From positions 62,001-126,000 of the forward strand of contig NZ_PUIC01000004.1 in NCBI RefSeq assembly GCF_022750545.1: a DNA stretch of 64,000 nucleotides, given 5' to 3'. Under the pieces are notes generated by a model. The model had not been told where the DNA came from, made no database searches, and saw only the letters and a list, made by a program, of their open reading frames with translations. A program made the translations under genes and the position numbers. The stretch comes from Caulobacter sp. CCUG 60055 (GTDB lineage Bacteria; Pseudomonadota; Alphaproteobacteria; Caulobacterales; Caulobacteraceae). This document shows positions 35,533 through 43,726 of the stretch, in pieces (within the stretch, counting starts at the first letter, position 1; the number at the start of each line of letters is the position of its first letter).

Positions 35533-35562
35533 GGAAAGCGCCCGTCGCGACGCTTTCCTTTT
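35533..35562 (+). terminator. Rho-independent terminator
   Basis: A perfect 8-bp stem, GGAAAGCG (35533-35540) with CGCTTTCC (35551-35558), encloses a ten-base loop and is followed by TTTT. It lies 16 bases after the secreted hypothetical gene. Confidence 0.75.
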
Positions 35563-35579
35563 GCGTCGATAATTTCTAA

Positions 35580-35601
35580 TTACAAATCTTGAAATTTGTA
35601 A
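35580..35601. promoter_or_regulatory. inverted-repeat operator before the aldo/keto reductase
   Basis: TTACAAAT (35580-35587) and ATTTGTAA (35594-35601) form a perfect 8-base inverted repeat around six bases, in an A/T-rich patch 43 bases upstream of the reductase ATG. The size and symmetry fit a dimeric repressor site, for example of a HxlR-, MarR- or LysR-type regulator. No regulator gene is adjacent, so the binding protein is unknown. Confidence 0.6.
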
Positions 35602-35643
35602 CGATCGCGCTCAAATGAGCCTCTCAGATCAGGGAGACCTCTC

Positions 35644-36624
35644 ATGAGAACGCTAAGCTTGGGAAAGAACGGGCCGCCGGTGTCGCGCGTCGGGCTGGGG
35701 TGCATGGGCATGTCGGGCATGTACGGGCCCGCCGACCGCGCCGAGGGCGTGGCGACCATCCACGCGGCCATGGAGGCCGGCGTCGTCATGCTCGACACCG
35801 GCGACTTCTACGGCATGGGCCACAACGAGATGCTGATCGGCGAAGCCCTGCGGGACGGGCGTCGCGACAAGGCGTTCATCGCCGTCAAGTTCGGCGCCCA
35901 GCGCGATCCCGGCGGCGCCTGGCTGGGCTACGACGCCCGCCCAGCGGCGGTGAAGACGGCCCTGGCCTATACGCTGCAACGCCTGGGCGTCGACCACGTC
36001 GACCTCTACCAGCCCGCCCGCGTCGACCCGAACGTGCCCATCGAGGAGACGGTCGGCGCCATCGCCGACTGCGTGAAGGCCGGCTGGGTGCGCCATATCG
36101 GCCTGTCGGAGGTTTCGGCCGCCACCTTGCGCAAGGCCCATGCCGAACATCCGATCCGCGCGGTGCAGATCGAATACTCGCTGGCCAGCCGCGGGATCGA
36201 ACAGAGCCTGCTGCCGACCACGCGGGAGCTGGGCGTGTCGATCACCGCCTATGGCGTGCTGTCGCGCGGCCTGCTCAGCAACCCGACCAAGACCGGCGGA
36301 GCGGGCGACTTCCGCGCTCACCTGCCCCGCTTCAGCGGCGAGAACCTGGCCGCCAACCTGCCGCTGGTCGAGGCCTTCGCCGCCCTGGCGACGGAGAAGG
36401 GTCTGACGCCGGCGCAACTGGCCTTCGCCTGGGTGCTGGCCCAGGGCGAGGACGTCATCCCGCTGATCGGCGCCCGCCGGCGCGGGCAGCTGGCCGAATC
36501 CCTGGCCGCCCTGGACGTCGTCCTCGACGCCGGCGACCTCGCCCGCATCGAGGCGGTGCTGCCGGCCGGCGCCATCCGAGGCGACCGCTACCCGGCCGCG
36601 CAGATGGCGCGGCTGGAGGCCTGA
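35644..36624 (+). CDS. aldo/keto reductase
   Basis: A 326-residue NADPH-dependent aldo/keto reductase-fold protein. The first catalytic Asp and Tyr lie in MLDTGDFYGMGHNEM, and the Lys is in IAVKFGAQ. The segment where most members have the active-site His (YYQHRVDP) here reads LYQPARVDP, so the His is absent. Related bacterial subfamilies share this Pro-Ala. C-terminal cofactor segment VIPLIGARRRGQLAESL is intact. An inverted repeat (35580-35601) lies upstream. Substrate unknown. Confidence 0.9.
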   Translation: MRTLSLGKNGPPVSRVGLGCMGMSGMYGPADRAEGVATIHAAMEAGVVMLDTGDFYGMGHNEMLIGEALRDGRRDKAFIAVKFGAQRDPGGAWLGYDARPAAVKTALAYTLQRLGVDHVDLYQPARVDPNVPIEETVGAIADCVKAGWVRHIGLSEVSAATLRKAHAEHPIRAVQIEYSLASRGIEQSLLPTTRELGVSITAYGVLSRGLLSNPTKTGGAGDFRAHLPRFSGENLAANLPLVEAFAALATEKGLTPAQLAFAWVLAQGEDVIPLIGARRRGQLAESLAALDVVLDAGDLARIEAVLPAGAIRGDRYPAAQMARLEA

Positions 36625-36725
36625 GGTCCGAAATGACAAGCACGCGCTGTCGCCATCAACACCGGCGTCGGAACGAACTACTCCAACCATTTACAAAGAC
36701 TGGAAGCTCGGCCGCAGATTCCTGG

Positions 36726-36989
36726 TTAAATCGAAGCGAAACTGACCAGACCAATCTGCAGCACAGCGATAACGAGTGAAGTCAGAGGCTTCTTCCTGAT
36801 CAGCCACAGCGCCAATGGACCAGCTGCGATCACAAACCAAATTGCCGCCCTGACATGGAACGGCGCGTATCGCGTGCCGCCCCAAAAATGGAGCTTCACG
36901 TAGAGTACGAGAAGAGACACCAGAAGACTCAGGAACGCCGCAGCGAAGGCCGGCCGACGTATCCCGTTCAATTTTCCAGCCGCCCCCAT
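36726..36989 (-). CDS. possible small membrane protein in a low-GC islet
   Basis: An 87-codon ORF encoding a protein with three hydrophobic segments (about 14-34, 46-62, 68-86) separated by short basic loops (IRKKPL), the plan of a small polytopic membrane protein. The 36630-37020 region is visibly poorer in G and C than its surroundings, and there is no clear ribosome site before ATG 36989. A longer start at 37055 (TTG) would run into the divergent TetR gene. I recognise no family. It may be a young or transferred gene, or non-coding. Confidence 0.45.
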   Translation of the reverse strand: MGAAGKLNGIRRPAFAAAFLSLLVSLLVLYVKLHFWGGTRYAPFHVRAAIWFVIAAGPLALWLIRKKPLTSLVIAVLQIGLVSFASI

Positions 36990-37027
36990 TCGCTTACTAT
37001 AAATATGCGGGTTGATGCCGGCTAGAG

Positions 37028-37675
37028 ATGGCGAAGGCCTTGTCCGAAGGTTCAAACCCGCCGCATATCCGCCGAATGCCCACCGACGCCGACCAGACCT
37101 CCGAGGACGTCCGCAGCCGGATCCTCGACGCCGCCGAGGCCCTGCTGCGCCGCCACGGGCCGGACAAGCTGGCGGTCACCGACGTCGCCCGCGCCCTGAG
37201 CATGAGCCACGCCAACGTCTACCGCTACTTCGGCTCCAAGACCGACCTGTTCCAGCAGCTGGTGCGCCGCTGGCTCGGCCGGCTGGAGGCGCCGCTGGCC
37301 GCGATCGCCGCCGAGGACGGCCCGGCCGCCGACCGGCTGACGCGCTGGGCCCTGACCCTGCATCGGCAGAAGCGCGAAAAGGTCTCGGCCGACCCGGAGA
37401 TGTTCGCCGCCTTCGACAAGGCCGCCGACCGCGCCGGCGGCGGCCCGGTCGAGGCCCATCTCGACGCCCTGCGCGACCAGCTGCGCATCATCCTCGAGGA
37501 CGGCGCCGCCGAGGGGCGCTGGCCCGGCGTCGGCCCGACCTCGGCCCAGGACGTGTTCACCGCCCTGTCGCCGTTCAGCCACCCGGCGGTGGTGCTGGCC
37601 GACGGCGCCGCCGACCGCTCGGAACAGCTGCGCCGGGTGGTGCGTCTGCTCGACGCCGGACTGGCGGCCGGCTGA
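37028..37675 (+). CDS. TetR family transcriptional regulator
   Basis: A 215-residue regulator. The HTH domain is at about 24-75 (SRILDAAEALLRRHGPDKLAV and MSHANVYRYFGSKTDLF), and a helical C-terminal ligand domain follows. ATG 37028 or 37076 could be the start; the later one removes a 16-residue extension. It is 38 bases from the divergent small membrane ORF and 77 bases upstream of the MFS gene, so it may control either. Inducer unknown. Confidence 0.88.
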   Translation: MAKALSEGSNPPHIRRMPTDADQTSEDVRSRILDAAEALLRRHGPDKLAVTDVARALSMSHANVYRYFGSKTDLFQQLVRRWLGRLEAPLAAIAAEDGPAADRLTRWALTLHRQKREKVSADPEMFAAFDKAADRAGGGPVEAHLDALRDQLRIILEDGAAEGRWPGVGPTSAQDVFTALSPFSHPAVVLADGAADRSEQLRRVVRLLDAGLAAG

Positions 37676-37752
37676 ATGCGGGTTGCGCGGCGATCGCTCG
37701 CCGTTGTCTCATCACACCACGCCGCCACCGAGGCGCGGCCCCGGAGACGCCG

Positions 37753-39138
37753 ATGACTGAGGCCGCGCGCACGCGCATTCCCGCCCGCACCGTGGCCGCC
37801 TTCTCGATGTCGGCGGTGGTGGCCGGGGCGTTGACCACCCCGCTGACCGTCTACCTGCCCAACTTCTACGCCAGCCACCTGGGGCTGAAGCTTTCGGCGG
37901 TCGGGGCGGTGTTCCTGGCGGTCAAGCTGCTCGACATCGTCTTCGACCCGCTGGCGGGCGGGGTGATGGACCGCACGCGCACGCGCGTGGGCCGCTACCG
38001 GTTCTGGCTGCTGGCCGCCGCGCCGGTGCTGATGCTGGGCGGCTGGCGGGTGTTCTTTCCCGACAAGAGCGCCGGCGCCGCCTATCTGGGGGCCTGGCTG
38101 TTCGTGCTCTATGTCGGCTATTCGCTGCTGATCCTGTCGCAGTCGGCCTGGGGGGCGGTGCTGGCGCGCGACTATGACGACCGCTCGCGGGTCTACGCCT
38201 GGGCCCATGTGGTCGGGGTGACGGGCGCCCTGGCCGTGCTGGTGCTGCCCTCGCTGATCACCACGGTGGGCGGCAAGGACCAGGCCGCCGGCGTCGCGGC
38301 CATGGGCTGGTTCATCGTCCTGGCCGCGCCGGCCACCATCCTGATCGCCGCCCTGGGCACGCCCGAGCGGCTGACGCCCAAGCCCCGCGCCCCGGCCAAC
38401 TGGCGCGAGGTCGTCGGCCTGTTCCGCCGCCCCTCGATGCTGCGGCTGATCGCCTGCGACTTCGCCCTGTCGTTCGGGCCGGGCTTCACCGCCCCGCTCT
38501 ATCTGTTCTTCTTCCACCAGGCGCGCGGCTATACGGCCGGCCAGTCCAACGTGCTGCTGATGATCTACATCGTCGCCGGCGTCGTCGGCGCTCCGGCCTG
38601 GGCCGCCATCGCCTTTCGCGTGGGCAAGCATCGCGCCCTGATGGCCGCCACGGGGCTCTACGCCGTCGCCCAGGTGGCGGCGGTGCTGCTGCCCAAGGCC
38701 TCGTTCCTGCTGATGGCGCCGGCGATGTTCTTCGCCGGCTTCGTGGCCAACGCCTTCGTCTTCCTGGTGCGGGCCATGGTCGCCGACGTCGGCGACGAGG
38801 TGCGCCTGGAGACCGGCCGCGACCGCACCGGCCTGCTCTACGCCTTCGTCGCCAGCACCATGAAGATCGGCTCGGCCCTGGCGGTCGGCGTCACCTACAC
38901 CATCCTGTCCCGCATCGGCTTCGATCCCAGGCCCGGCGCGGCCAACACCCCGGAGGCCATCGCCGGGCTGGAGGCCTGCTACGTCGGGGTTCCGGTGGTG
39001 CTGGTGCTGGCGGGCGGAGCGGCCCTGTTCGGCTACCAGCTCGACGCGCGGCGGCACGCCGAAATCCGCGCGCAGCTCGACGCCCGCGACGCCGCCGAGG
39101 CGGCCGCCGACGCGGGCCGCGGGCTCAGTCCTCGATGA
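37753..39138 (+). CDS. MFS transporter of the GPH (glycoside-pentoside-hexuronide) type
   Basis: A 461-residue, 12-helix MFS protein. The first-loop motif is KLLDIVFDPLAGGVMDRTRTRVGRYR, matching GPH cation symporters (DPLxGxxxDRTxxRxGRxRPW). The middle holds SQSAWGAVLARDYDDRSRV. A sugar, glycoside or related solute is likely but not fixed. CCGGAGA lies before ATG 37753. Its stop overlaps the convergent mrp stop by 14 bases, so the two transcripts collide. Confidence 0.88.
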   Translation: MTEAARTRIPARTVAAFSMSAVVAGALTTPLTVYLPNFYASHLGLKLSAVGAVFLAVKLLDIVFDPLAGGVMDRTRTRVGRYRFWLLAAAPVLMLGGWRVFFPDKSAGAAYLGAWLFVLYVGYSLLILSQSAWGAVLARDYDDRSRVYAWAHVVGVTGALAVLVLPSLITTVGGKDQAAGVAAMGWFIVLAAPATILIAALGTPERLTPKPRAPANWREVVGLFRRPSMLRLIACDFALSFGPGFTAPLYLFFFHQARGYTAGQSNVLLMIYIVAGVVGAPAWAAIAFRVGKHRALMAATGLYAVAQVAAVLLPKASFLLMAPAMFFAGFVANAFVFLVRAMVADVGDEVRLETGRDRTGLLYAFVASTMKIGSALAVGVTYTILSRIGFDPRPGAANTPEAIAGLEACYVGVPVVLVLAGGAALFGYQLDARRHAEIRAQLDARDAAEAAADAGRGLSPR

Positions 39139-40303
39139 CGATCCGCGGCGGCGGCTTCAGGCCGGCGCCGCGGTCCAGCGCCTCGCCGACCGTCTCGGCC
39201 ATGGCCAGGAAGGCCCGCCCCGCCTCGCTGTCGGGGGCCTGGGCGACCAGGGGCCGGCCGTCGTCGCAGGCCTGGCGCAAGGCGATGTCGATCGGGATCT
39301 CGCCGAGGAAGGGCGCGCCCAGGGCCTCGGCCGTCGCCCGCGCCCCGCCCCGGCCGAAGATGGCGATGGGCTCGCCGCCGGCCGGGTTCGGGAAATAGGC
39401 CATGTTCTCGACAATCCCGAGAATGGGGACGTGGGTCTTCTCGAACATCGACACGCCCCGGCGCACGTCGATCAGCGCCACCTCCTGCGGGGTGGAGACG
39501 ACCACCGCCCCCGACAGCGCCACGCGCTGGGCCAGGGTCAGCTGGATGTCGCCGGTGCCCGGCGGCATGTCGACGACCAGCACGTCGAGCGGTTCGGCCT
39601 CGTCGCCCCAGGCCACGTCGTTGAGCATCTGGTTGAGGGCGGACGAAGCCATCGGCCCGCGCCAGATCATCGGCGCGGCCTCGTCGACCAGCAGGCCGAT
39701 GGACATGATCTTCAGGCCCCAGGCCTCCAGGGGGATCAGCTTCTTGTCGGCGTTCATCGTCGGCTCGTCGCCGGCGCCGGTCATGCGCGGGGCCGAAGGG
39801 CCGTAGACGTCGGCGTCGAGCAGGCCGACGCACCGCCCGGTCATGGCCAGGGCCACGGCCAGGTTGACCGCCACGGTCGACTTGCCGACCCCGCCCTTGC
39901 CGCTGGCCACCGCCAGCACGTGGGCGACATGGGCCGGCTTCTGCGCGCCGGGCGGGCGGCCCGCGGGCTGCATCTGGGCCTGGGCCTCGCTGGACAGCCG
40001 TGCCCCGCGGCGCACGCGCACCGTCCCGGGGGCCGGACGCGGCTCGGCCGAGGCCGTCAGCACCACCGAGGCCCGCTCGATCCCCGGCGCGGCCCGCAGC
40101 GCCGCCTCGGCCGCGTCGCGCACCGGGGCGTAGAGATCGGCGTCGGCCGGCTCGACCTCCAGCATGAAGCCGGCCCGGCCCGGCCCCAATGTCAGCGCCT
40201 GCACCAGACCCGCCGAGGCCAGGCCCAGCCCCGATTTCGGGTCGCTCACCCGGTCGAGGACGGCGAGGATCGCGGCGCGGTCGGGGGACGGCAGGTCGGC
40301 CAT
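39125..40303 (-). CDS. mrp: Mrp/NBP35 family iron-sulphur carrier ATPase (CxxC-less)
   Basis: P-loop protein of 392 residues in the ApbC/Mrp family, which delivers Fe-S clusters. An N-terminal MIP18/DUF59-like domain lies at about 8-80, and a Pro-rich linker follows. The deviant Walker A is ASGKGGVGKST (133-143), and conserved LDADVYGPS and VVDMPPGTGD follow. Where Mrp proteins usually carry the cluster-binding CxxC (after VENM), the sequence reads YFPNPAGGEP (303-312) with no Cys. Cluster binding by the usual motif is therefore not expected, although the fold and nucleotide site are intact. Confidence 0.93.
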   Translation of the reverse strand: MADLPSPDRAAILAVLDRVSDPKSGLGLASAGLVQALTLGPGRAGFMLEVEPADADLYAPVRDAAEAALRAAPGIERASVVLTASAEPRPAPGTVRVRRGARLSSEAQAQMQPAGRPPGAQKPAHVAHVLAVASGKGGVGKSTVAVNLAVALAMTGRCVGLLDADVYGPSAPRMTGAGDEPTMNADKKLIPLEAWGLKIMSIGLLVDEAAPMIWRGPMASSALNQMLNDVAWGDEAEPLDVLVVDMPPGTGDIQLTLAQRVALSGAVVVSTPQEVALIDVRRGVSMFEKTHVPILGIVENMAYFPNPAGGEPIAIFGRGGARATAEALGAPFLGEIPIDIALRQACDDGRPLVAQAPDSEAGRAFLAMAETVGEALDRGAGLKPPPRIVIED

Positions 40304-40447
40304 GAAGGGATCTTTCGGGCGGGTTTGGCTTGCGCGGGTCGAGGCGGGGTCTCATATCCGGTTCGCCGCGCCGGTTTACAAGACTTGGCCGTCCTTTACG
40401 TCTGGGCGAGCCTGCGCAACCACAAAAGAGAGACGACGCGACCCGAC

Positions 40448-41668
40448 ATGCCCTGGAACGACAACTCCAATCCCGGCCCCTGGGGCGCCCCGCCTCCGGG
40501 CGGCGGCGACCGCGACAATGGCCCCAAGCGGCCGTCCGGGGATGGACCGAGGCGGCCGGGCGGACCGGGCGGACCGGGAGGCCCCGGCGGCCCCCGCCGT
40601 CCGAACGGCCCGCCGCAGCCCGATCTGAACGAGCTGTCGCGCCGTCTGAACGAGCGGCTCCAGGCCTTCTTCGGCGGCCCCGACGGGGTGCGGCCGGGGG
40701 CGATCGCCGCCGTGGTCGGCGTGGCCGTCGCCGCCTGGGCGCTGACCGGCGCCTATGTCGTCCAGCCCAACGAGCAGGCGATCGTCACCACGTTCGGCGC
40801 CTATTCGCGCTCGGCCGGCCCCGGCCTGCGCTACCACCTGCCCGCGCCGTTCGAGGACGTCGAGAAGGTGCAGGTCACCTCGCTGCGCCGCATCGACGTC
40901 GGCGGCGTCGCCGGCGCCGAGATGCCCCAGGAAAGCCTGATGCTGACCGGCGACGAGAACATCGTCGACCTGAACTTCAGCGTGCAGTGGCGCGTCGCCG
41001 ACGCCGCCAAGTACCTGTTCAATCTCAAGGACCCCGACGAGGCGGTCAAGGCGGTCGCCGAGAGCGCCATGCGCGAGGTGGTCGGCCGCACCGAGCTGAC
41101 GCCGATCCTGACCAACGGCCGCGGCCAGGTGCAGATCCAGACCGCCGAGCTGATGCAGAAGATGCTCGACGCCTACGGCGCCGGCGTCAACGTCGTCGAG
41201 GTGCAGATCCGCTCGGCCAACCCGCCCAAGGACGTGGTGCCGGCCTACCAGGACCTGGCCCGCGCCGGCCAGGACGCCCAGTCGGCCATCAACGACGCCA
41301 ACACCTACCGCAACCGGGTGGTCAACGAGGCCAAAGGCGACGCCTCGCGCATCGTCCAGTCGTCCCAGGGCTATCGCGAGCAGAGCGTGCTGACCGCCAA
41401 GGGCGACGCCAGCCGCTTCGCCCAGGTCTATGGCGAGTACAAGCGCGCGCCCGCCGTCACCCGCGAACGGCTCTATCTGGAGACCATGGAGAAGGTGCTG
41501 GGCCGCTCGAACAAGGTGATCGTCGACGGCAAGGGGACCACCGCGCCGGTGATCCTGCCGCCCGACGTGTTCCGCCCGCGCGGCGACGCCGCCCAGCCGG
41601 CCCCGCCGCCGGCGCAGCCCGCGCCGCCGGCCGTCCAGCAAGCGCCCGCCGCGGCCCCGGGAGCCTGA
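40448..41668 (+). CDS. hflK: FtsH protease modulator HflK
   Basis: Prohibitin/SPFH-family membrane protein of 406 residues. A Gly/Pro-rich cytoplasmic N terminus (1-65) precedes one membrane helix (about 80-100, AIAAVVGVAVAAWALTGAYV) and an SPFH domain (about 105-330, VQPNEQAIVTTFGAYSR and GPGLRYHLPAPFE). The tail is Pro/Ala-rich. HflK assembles with HflC around FtsH in the inner membrane and limits its degradation of membrane proteins. hflC follows after two bases. Confidence 0.96.
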   Translation: MPWNDNSNPGPWGAPPPGGGDRDNGPKRPSGDGPRRPGGPGGPGGPGGPRRPNGPPQPDLNELSRRLNERLQAFFGGPDGVRPGAIAAVVGVAVAAWALTGAYVVQPNEQAIVTTFGAYSRSAGPGLRYHLPAPFEDVEKVQVTSLRRIDVGGVAGAEMPQESLMLTGDENIVDLNFSVQWRVADAAKYLFNLKDPDEAVKAVAESAMREVVGRTELTPILTNGRGQVQIQTAELMQKMLDAYGAGVNVVEVQIRSANPPKDVVPAYQDLARAGQDAQSAINDANTYRNRVVNEAKGDASRIVQSSQGYREQSVLTAKGDASRFAQVYGEYKRAPAVTRERLYLETMEKVLGRSNKVIVDGKGTTAPVILPPDVFRPRGDAAQPAPPPAQPAPPAVQQAPAAAPGA

Positions 41669-41670
41669 CC

Positions 41671-42564
41671 ATGAACCGCAACCGTCTGATCGCCTGGGGC
41701 GCAGCCGCCTTCTTCGGCTTCGTCGTCGCCGCCAACACCTTCTTCGTCGTCGACCAGCGCAAGCAGGCCATCGTCGTCCGCTTCGGCGAGCCCGTGCGCC
41801 TGATCAACGCCCTCAACGAGAACGATCCCGGCCTGAAGCTGAAGACGCCGTTCCTGGAGAACGTCATCCTGCTCGACAAGCGCAGCCAGGCGCTGGAGGC
41901 CGACCAGGAGGAGATCATCGCCGCCGACCAGGAGCGGCTGGTGGTCGACGCCTTCATCCGTTACCGCATCAACGACCCGCTGCTGTTCTACCGCACCCTG
42001 CGCGACGACCGCACCGCCGCCGACCGCATCGAGCGGCTGGTCAATTCGTCGCTGCGGCAGGTGCTGGGCTCGGCCGACGCCAACCAGATCGTCTCCGGCT
42101 CGCGCGCCGCGCTGATGGAGAAGACCCTGGCCGACGTGCGCGCGCGCGCCCAGACCTCGAAGCTCGGCATCCAGGTCATCGACGTGCGCATCAAGCGCGC
42201 CGACCTGCCGGCCGCCAACCAGCAGGCGGTGTTCCGCCGCATGCAGACCGCCCTGCAGCAGCAGGCCACCCAGACCCGCGCCATCGGCGAACAGCAGAAG
42301 CGCGAGATCATGGCCGGCGCCGACAAGGAAGTGGCCGTCACCCTGGCCTCGGCCACCGAGGAGGCCGAGCGCACCCGGGGCGAGGGCGACGCCAAGCGGG
42401 CCGAGATCTTCGCCCAGAGCTTCGGCCGCGACCCCGGCTTCGCCGCCTTCTACCGGTCGATGAAGGCCTATGAGAGCGCGCTGGGCCAGGGCGACACCAC
42501 CATGATCCTGTCGCCCGACAGCGCCTTCTTCCGCTATTTCCAGAAAGGTCCGGGGGCGAAGTGA
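41671..42564 (+). CDS. hflC: FtsH protease modulator HflC
   Basis: HflC of 297 residues, the usual length near 300: one N-terminal membrane helix (about 8-28), SPFH domain with VDQRKQAIVVRFGEPVR and the typical LLDKRSQALEADQEEIIAADQERLVVDAFIRYRI, then a coiled coil with ATEEAERTRGEGDAKRAEIFA. It partners HflK in the FtsH supercomplex. It is the second gene of the hflKC operon, and the stop codon lies within a 9-bp hairpin that may help end transcription. Confidence 0.97.
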   Translation: MNRNRLIAWGAAAFFGFVVAANTFFVVDQRKQAIVVRFGEPVRLINALNENDPGLKLKTPFLENVILLDKRSQALEADQEEIIAADQERLVVDAFIRYRINDPLLFYRTLRDDRTAADRIERLVNSSLRQVLGSADANQIVSGSRAALMEKTLADVRARAQTSKLGIQVIDVRIKRADLPAANQQAVFRRMQTALQQQATQTRAIGEQQKREIMAGADKEVAVTLASATEEAERTRGEGDAKRAEIFAQSFGRDPGFAAFYRSMKAYESALGQGDTTMILSPDSAFFRYFQKGPGAK

Positions 42565-42608
42565 CGCCCCCGGGGAGCGGGGAGCGGCCGCCCGGCGGCC
42601 GTCCCCCG
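42550..42608. terminator. GC-rich hairpins between hflC and the AraC gene
   Basis: Two stems lie in the convergent gap. One pairs CCGGGGGCG (42550-42558) with CGCCCCCGG (42565-42573), with the hflC stop in the loop. The other is a 5+8-bp imperfect stem spanning 42578-42608. There is no T run. The position suggests a bidirectional transcription block. Confidence 0.45.
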
Positions 42609-42616
42609 GTTCCCGC

Positions 42617-43633
42617 CTAGCCCGCCTTGCGCGCGCGCGGGCTCGCTCCCGTCCACCGCTTGAAGGCGCGCGAGAACGAACTGGGGTCGGAAAAGCCGAC
42701 CAGATAGGCGGTCTCGTTCACCGACACCTTGCGTCCTTCCAGGTAACGCAGCGCCATGCGACGACGCAGGTCGTCGACCAGGGCCTCGTAGCCGATCCCC
42801 TCGTCCTTCAGCCGGCGGTAAAGCGACTGGCGGCTGAGCCCGAGCTGGCGCGCCGCCTCGCCCATGCCCAGGTCGCCCTTGTGCAGCACCGGCAGCAGCA
42901 GGTTCTCGACCCGGCCGCGCATGGAGCCGGCGCTCTCCAGGTCCCGCAGCAGCGTCTCCGCGTGGCGGACCAGCACCCCGAAGGCGTAGCGGCTGGGATT
43001 GTGCAGTTCGATGTCCAGCCAGGACGGATCGATCAGGATGGCGTTGCGGTCGCTGGCGAACACCACCGGGACCTGCATCACCCGCTCGTACTCGGCGGCG
43101 TAGGCCGGGGCGGCGTGGGTGACGTGCACCGCCCTGGCGAAGGGCGCCTCGGGGAAATGGCGGCGGGTCTCGGCGATGAAGCGCGTCCAGGTCGCCTCGG
43201 TCAGTTCGGGGAAGCTGTCCGGGTCGGCGCGCATGTCCTGCAGCCACAGGCCGTCGCCCCCGGCGGGGACGATCTGGAACCGCCCGCCCGCCGTCGGCAG
43301 GTCGACCTCGGCCACCAGCCGCCCGAAACGGTTCAGCTCGGCCAGGGCCTCGCCCATGGTCGGCGCGGCGTAGCAGATCAGGCCGACCACCGAGAACTCG
43401 CGAAGGTCCTGCGCCGCCCCCAGGTGCAGGGCCAGGGCCGGTTCGGCGCACAGCGTCTTGGCCGCATGCATCAGGTCCATGTACCGCGCCCACGGGATGC
43501 GGTCGTCCGGATCGGCCAGATCGGCCGGCCCCAGGCCCGACCGCTCGGCCAGGGCCGCCGGATCGGCGCCCCGCGACACCGCGAACTGCATCAGGTTGCG
43601 GGCGTAGCCCGCCGAAACCGTAGAGGCCGCCAT
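42617..43633 (-). CDS. AraC family transcriptional regulator
   Basis: A 338-residue regulator with an N-terminal arabinose-binding-like sensor domain (about 15-205) and a C-terminal double helix-turn-helix (about 235-335): LGLSRQSLYRRLKDEG and VNETAYLVGFSDPSSFSRAFKRWTG. The N-terminal type (with CYAAPTMGEALAELNRFGRL) is found in regulators of lipid and amine catabolism; the ligand is unknown. It is divergent from the DUF2306 gene, 93 bases away, and may control it. Confidence 0.93.
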   Translation of the reverse strand: MAASTVSAGYARNLMQFAVSRGADPAALAERSGLGPADLADPDDRIPWARYMDLMHAAKTLCAEPALALHLGAAQDLREFSVVGLICYAAPTMGEALAELNRFGRLVAEVDLPTAGGRFQIVPAGGDGLWLQDMRADPDSFPELTEATWTRFIAETRRHFPEAPFARAVHVTHAAPAYAAEYERVMQVPVVFASDRNAILIDPSWLDIELHNPSRYAFGVLVRHAETLLRDLESAGSMRGRVENLLLPVLHKGDLGMGEAARQLGLSRQSLYRRLKDEGIGYEALVDDLRRRMALRYLEGRKVSVNETAYLVGFSDPSSFSRAFKRWTGASPRARKAG

Positions 43634-43726
43634 GCCGTCGTCCTTCTGGAGCCCAAAGCCCGAATTCTGATCTGCGCCGTCATGGGACGCGGGTCACCGC
43701 GGAAATAGCATCGCGGCTCAAGGCTT

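Noticed and set aside
37050-37075. A GGTTCAAACCC string resembling a tRNA T loop
   Set aside because: The flanking bases do not pair into a five-base T stem, no acceptor or anticodon arm fits, and it lies inside the TetR coding frame.
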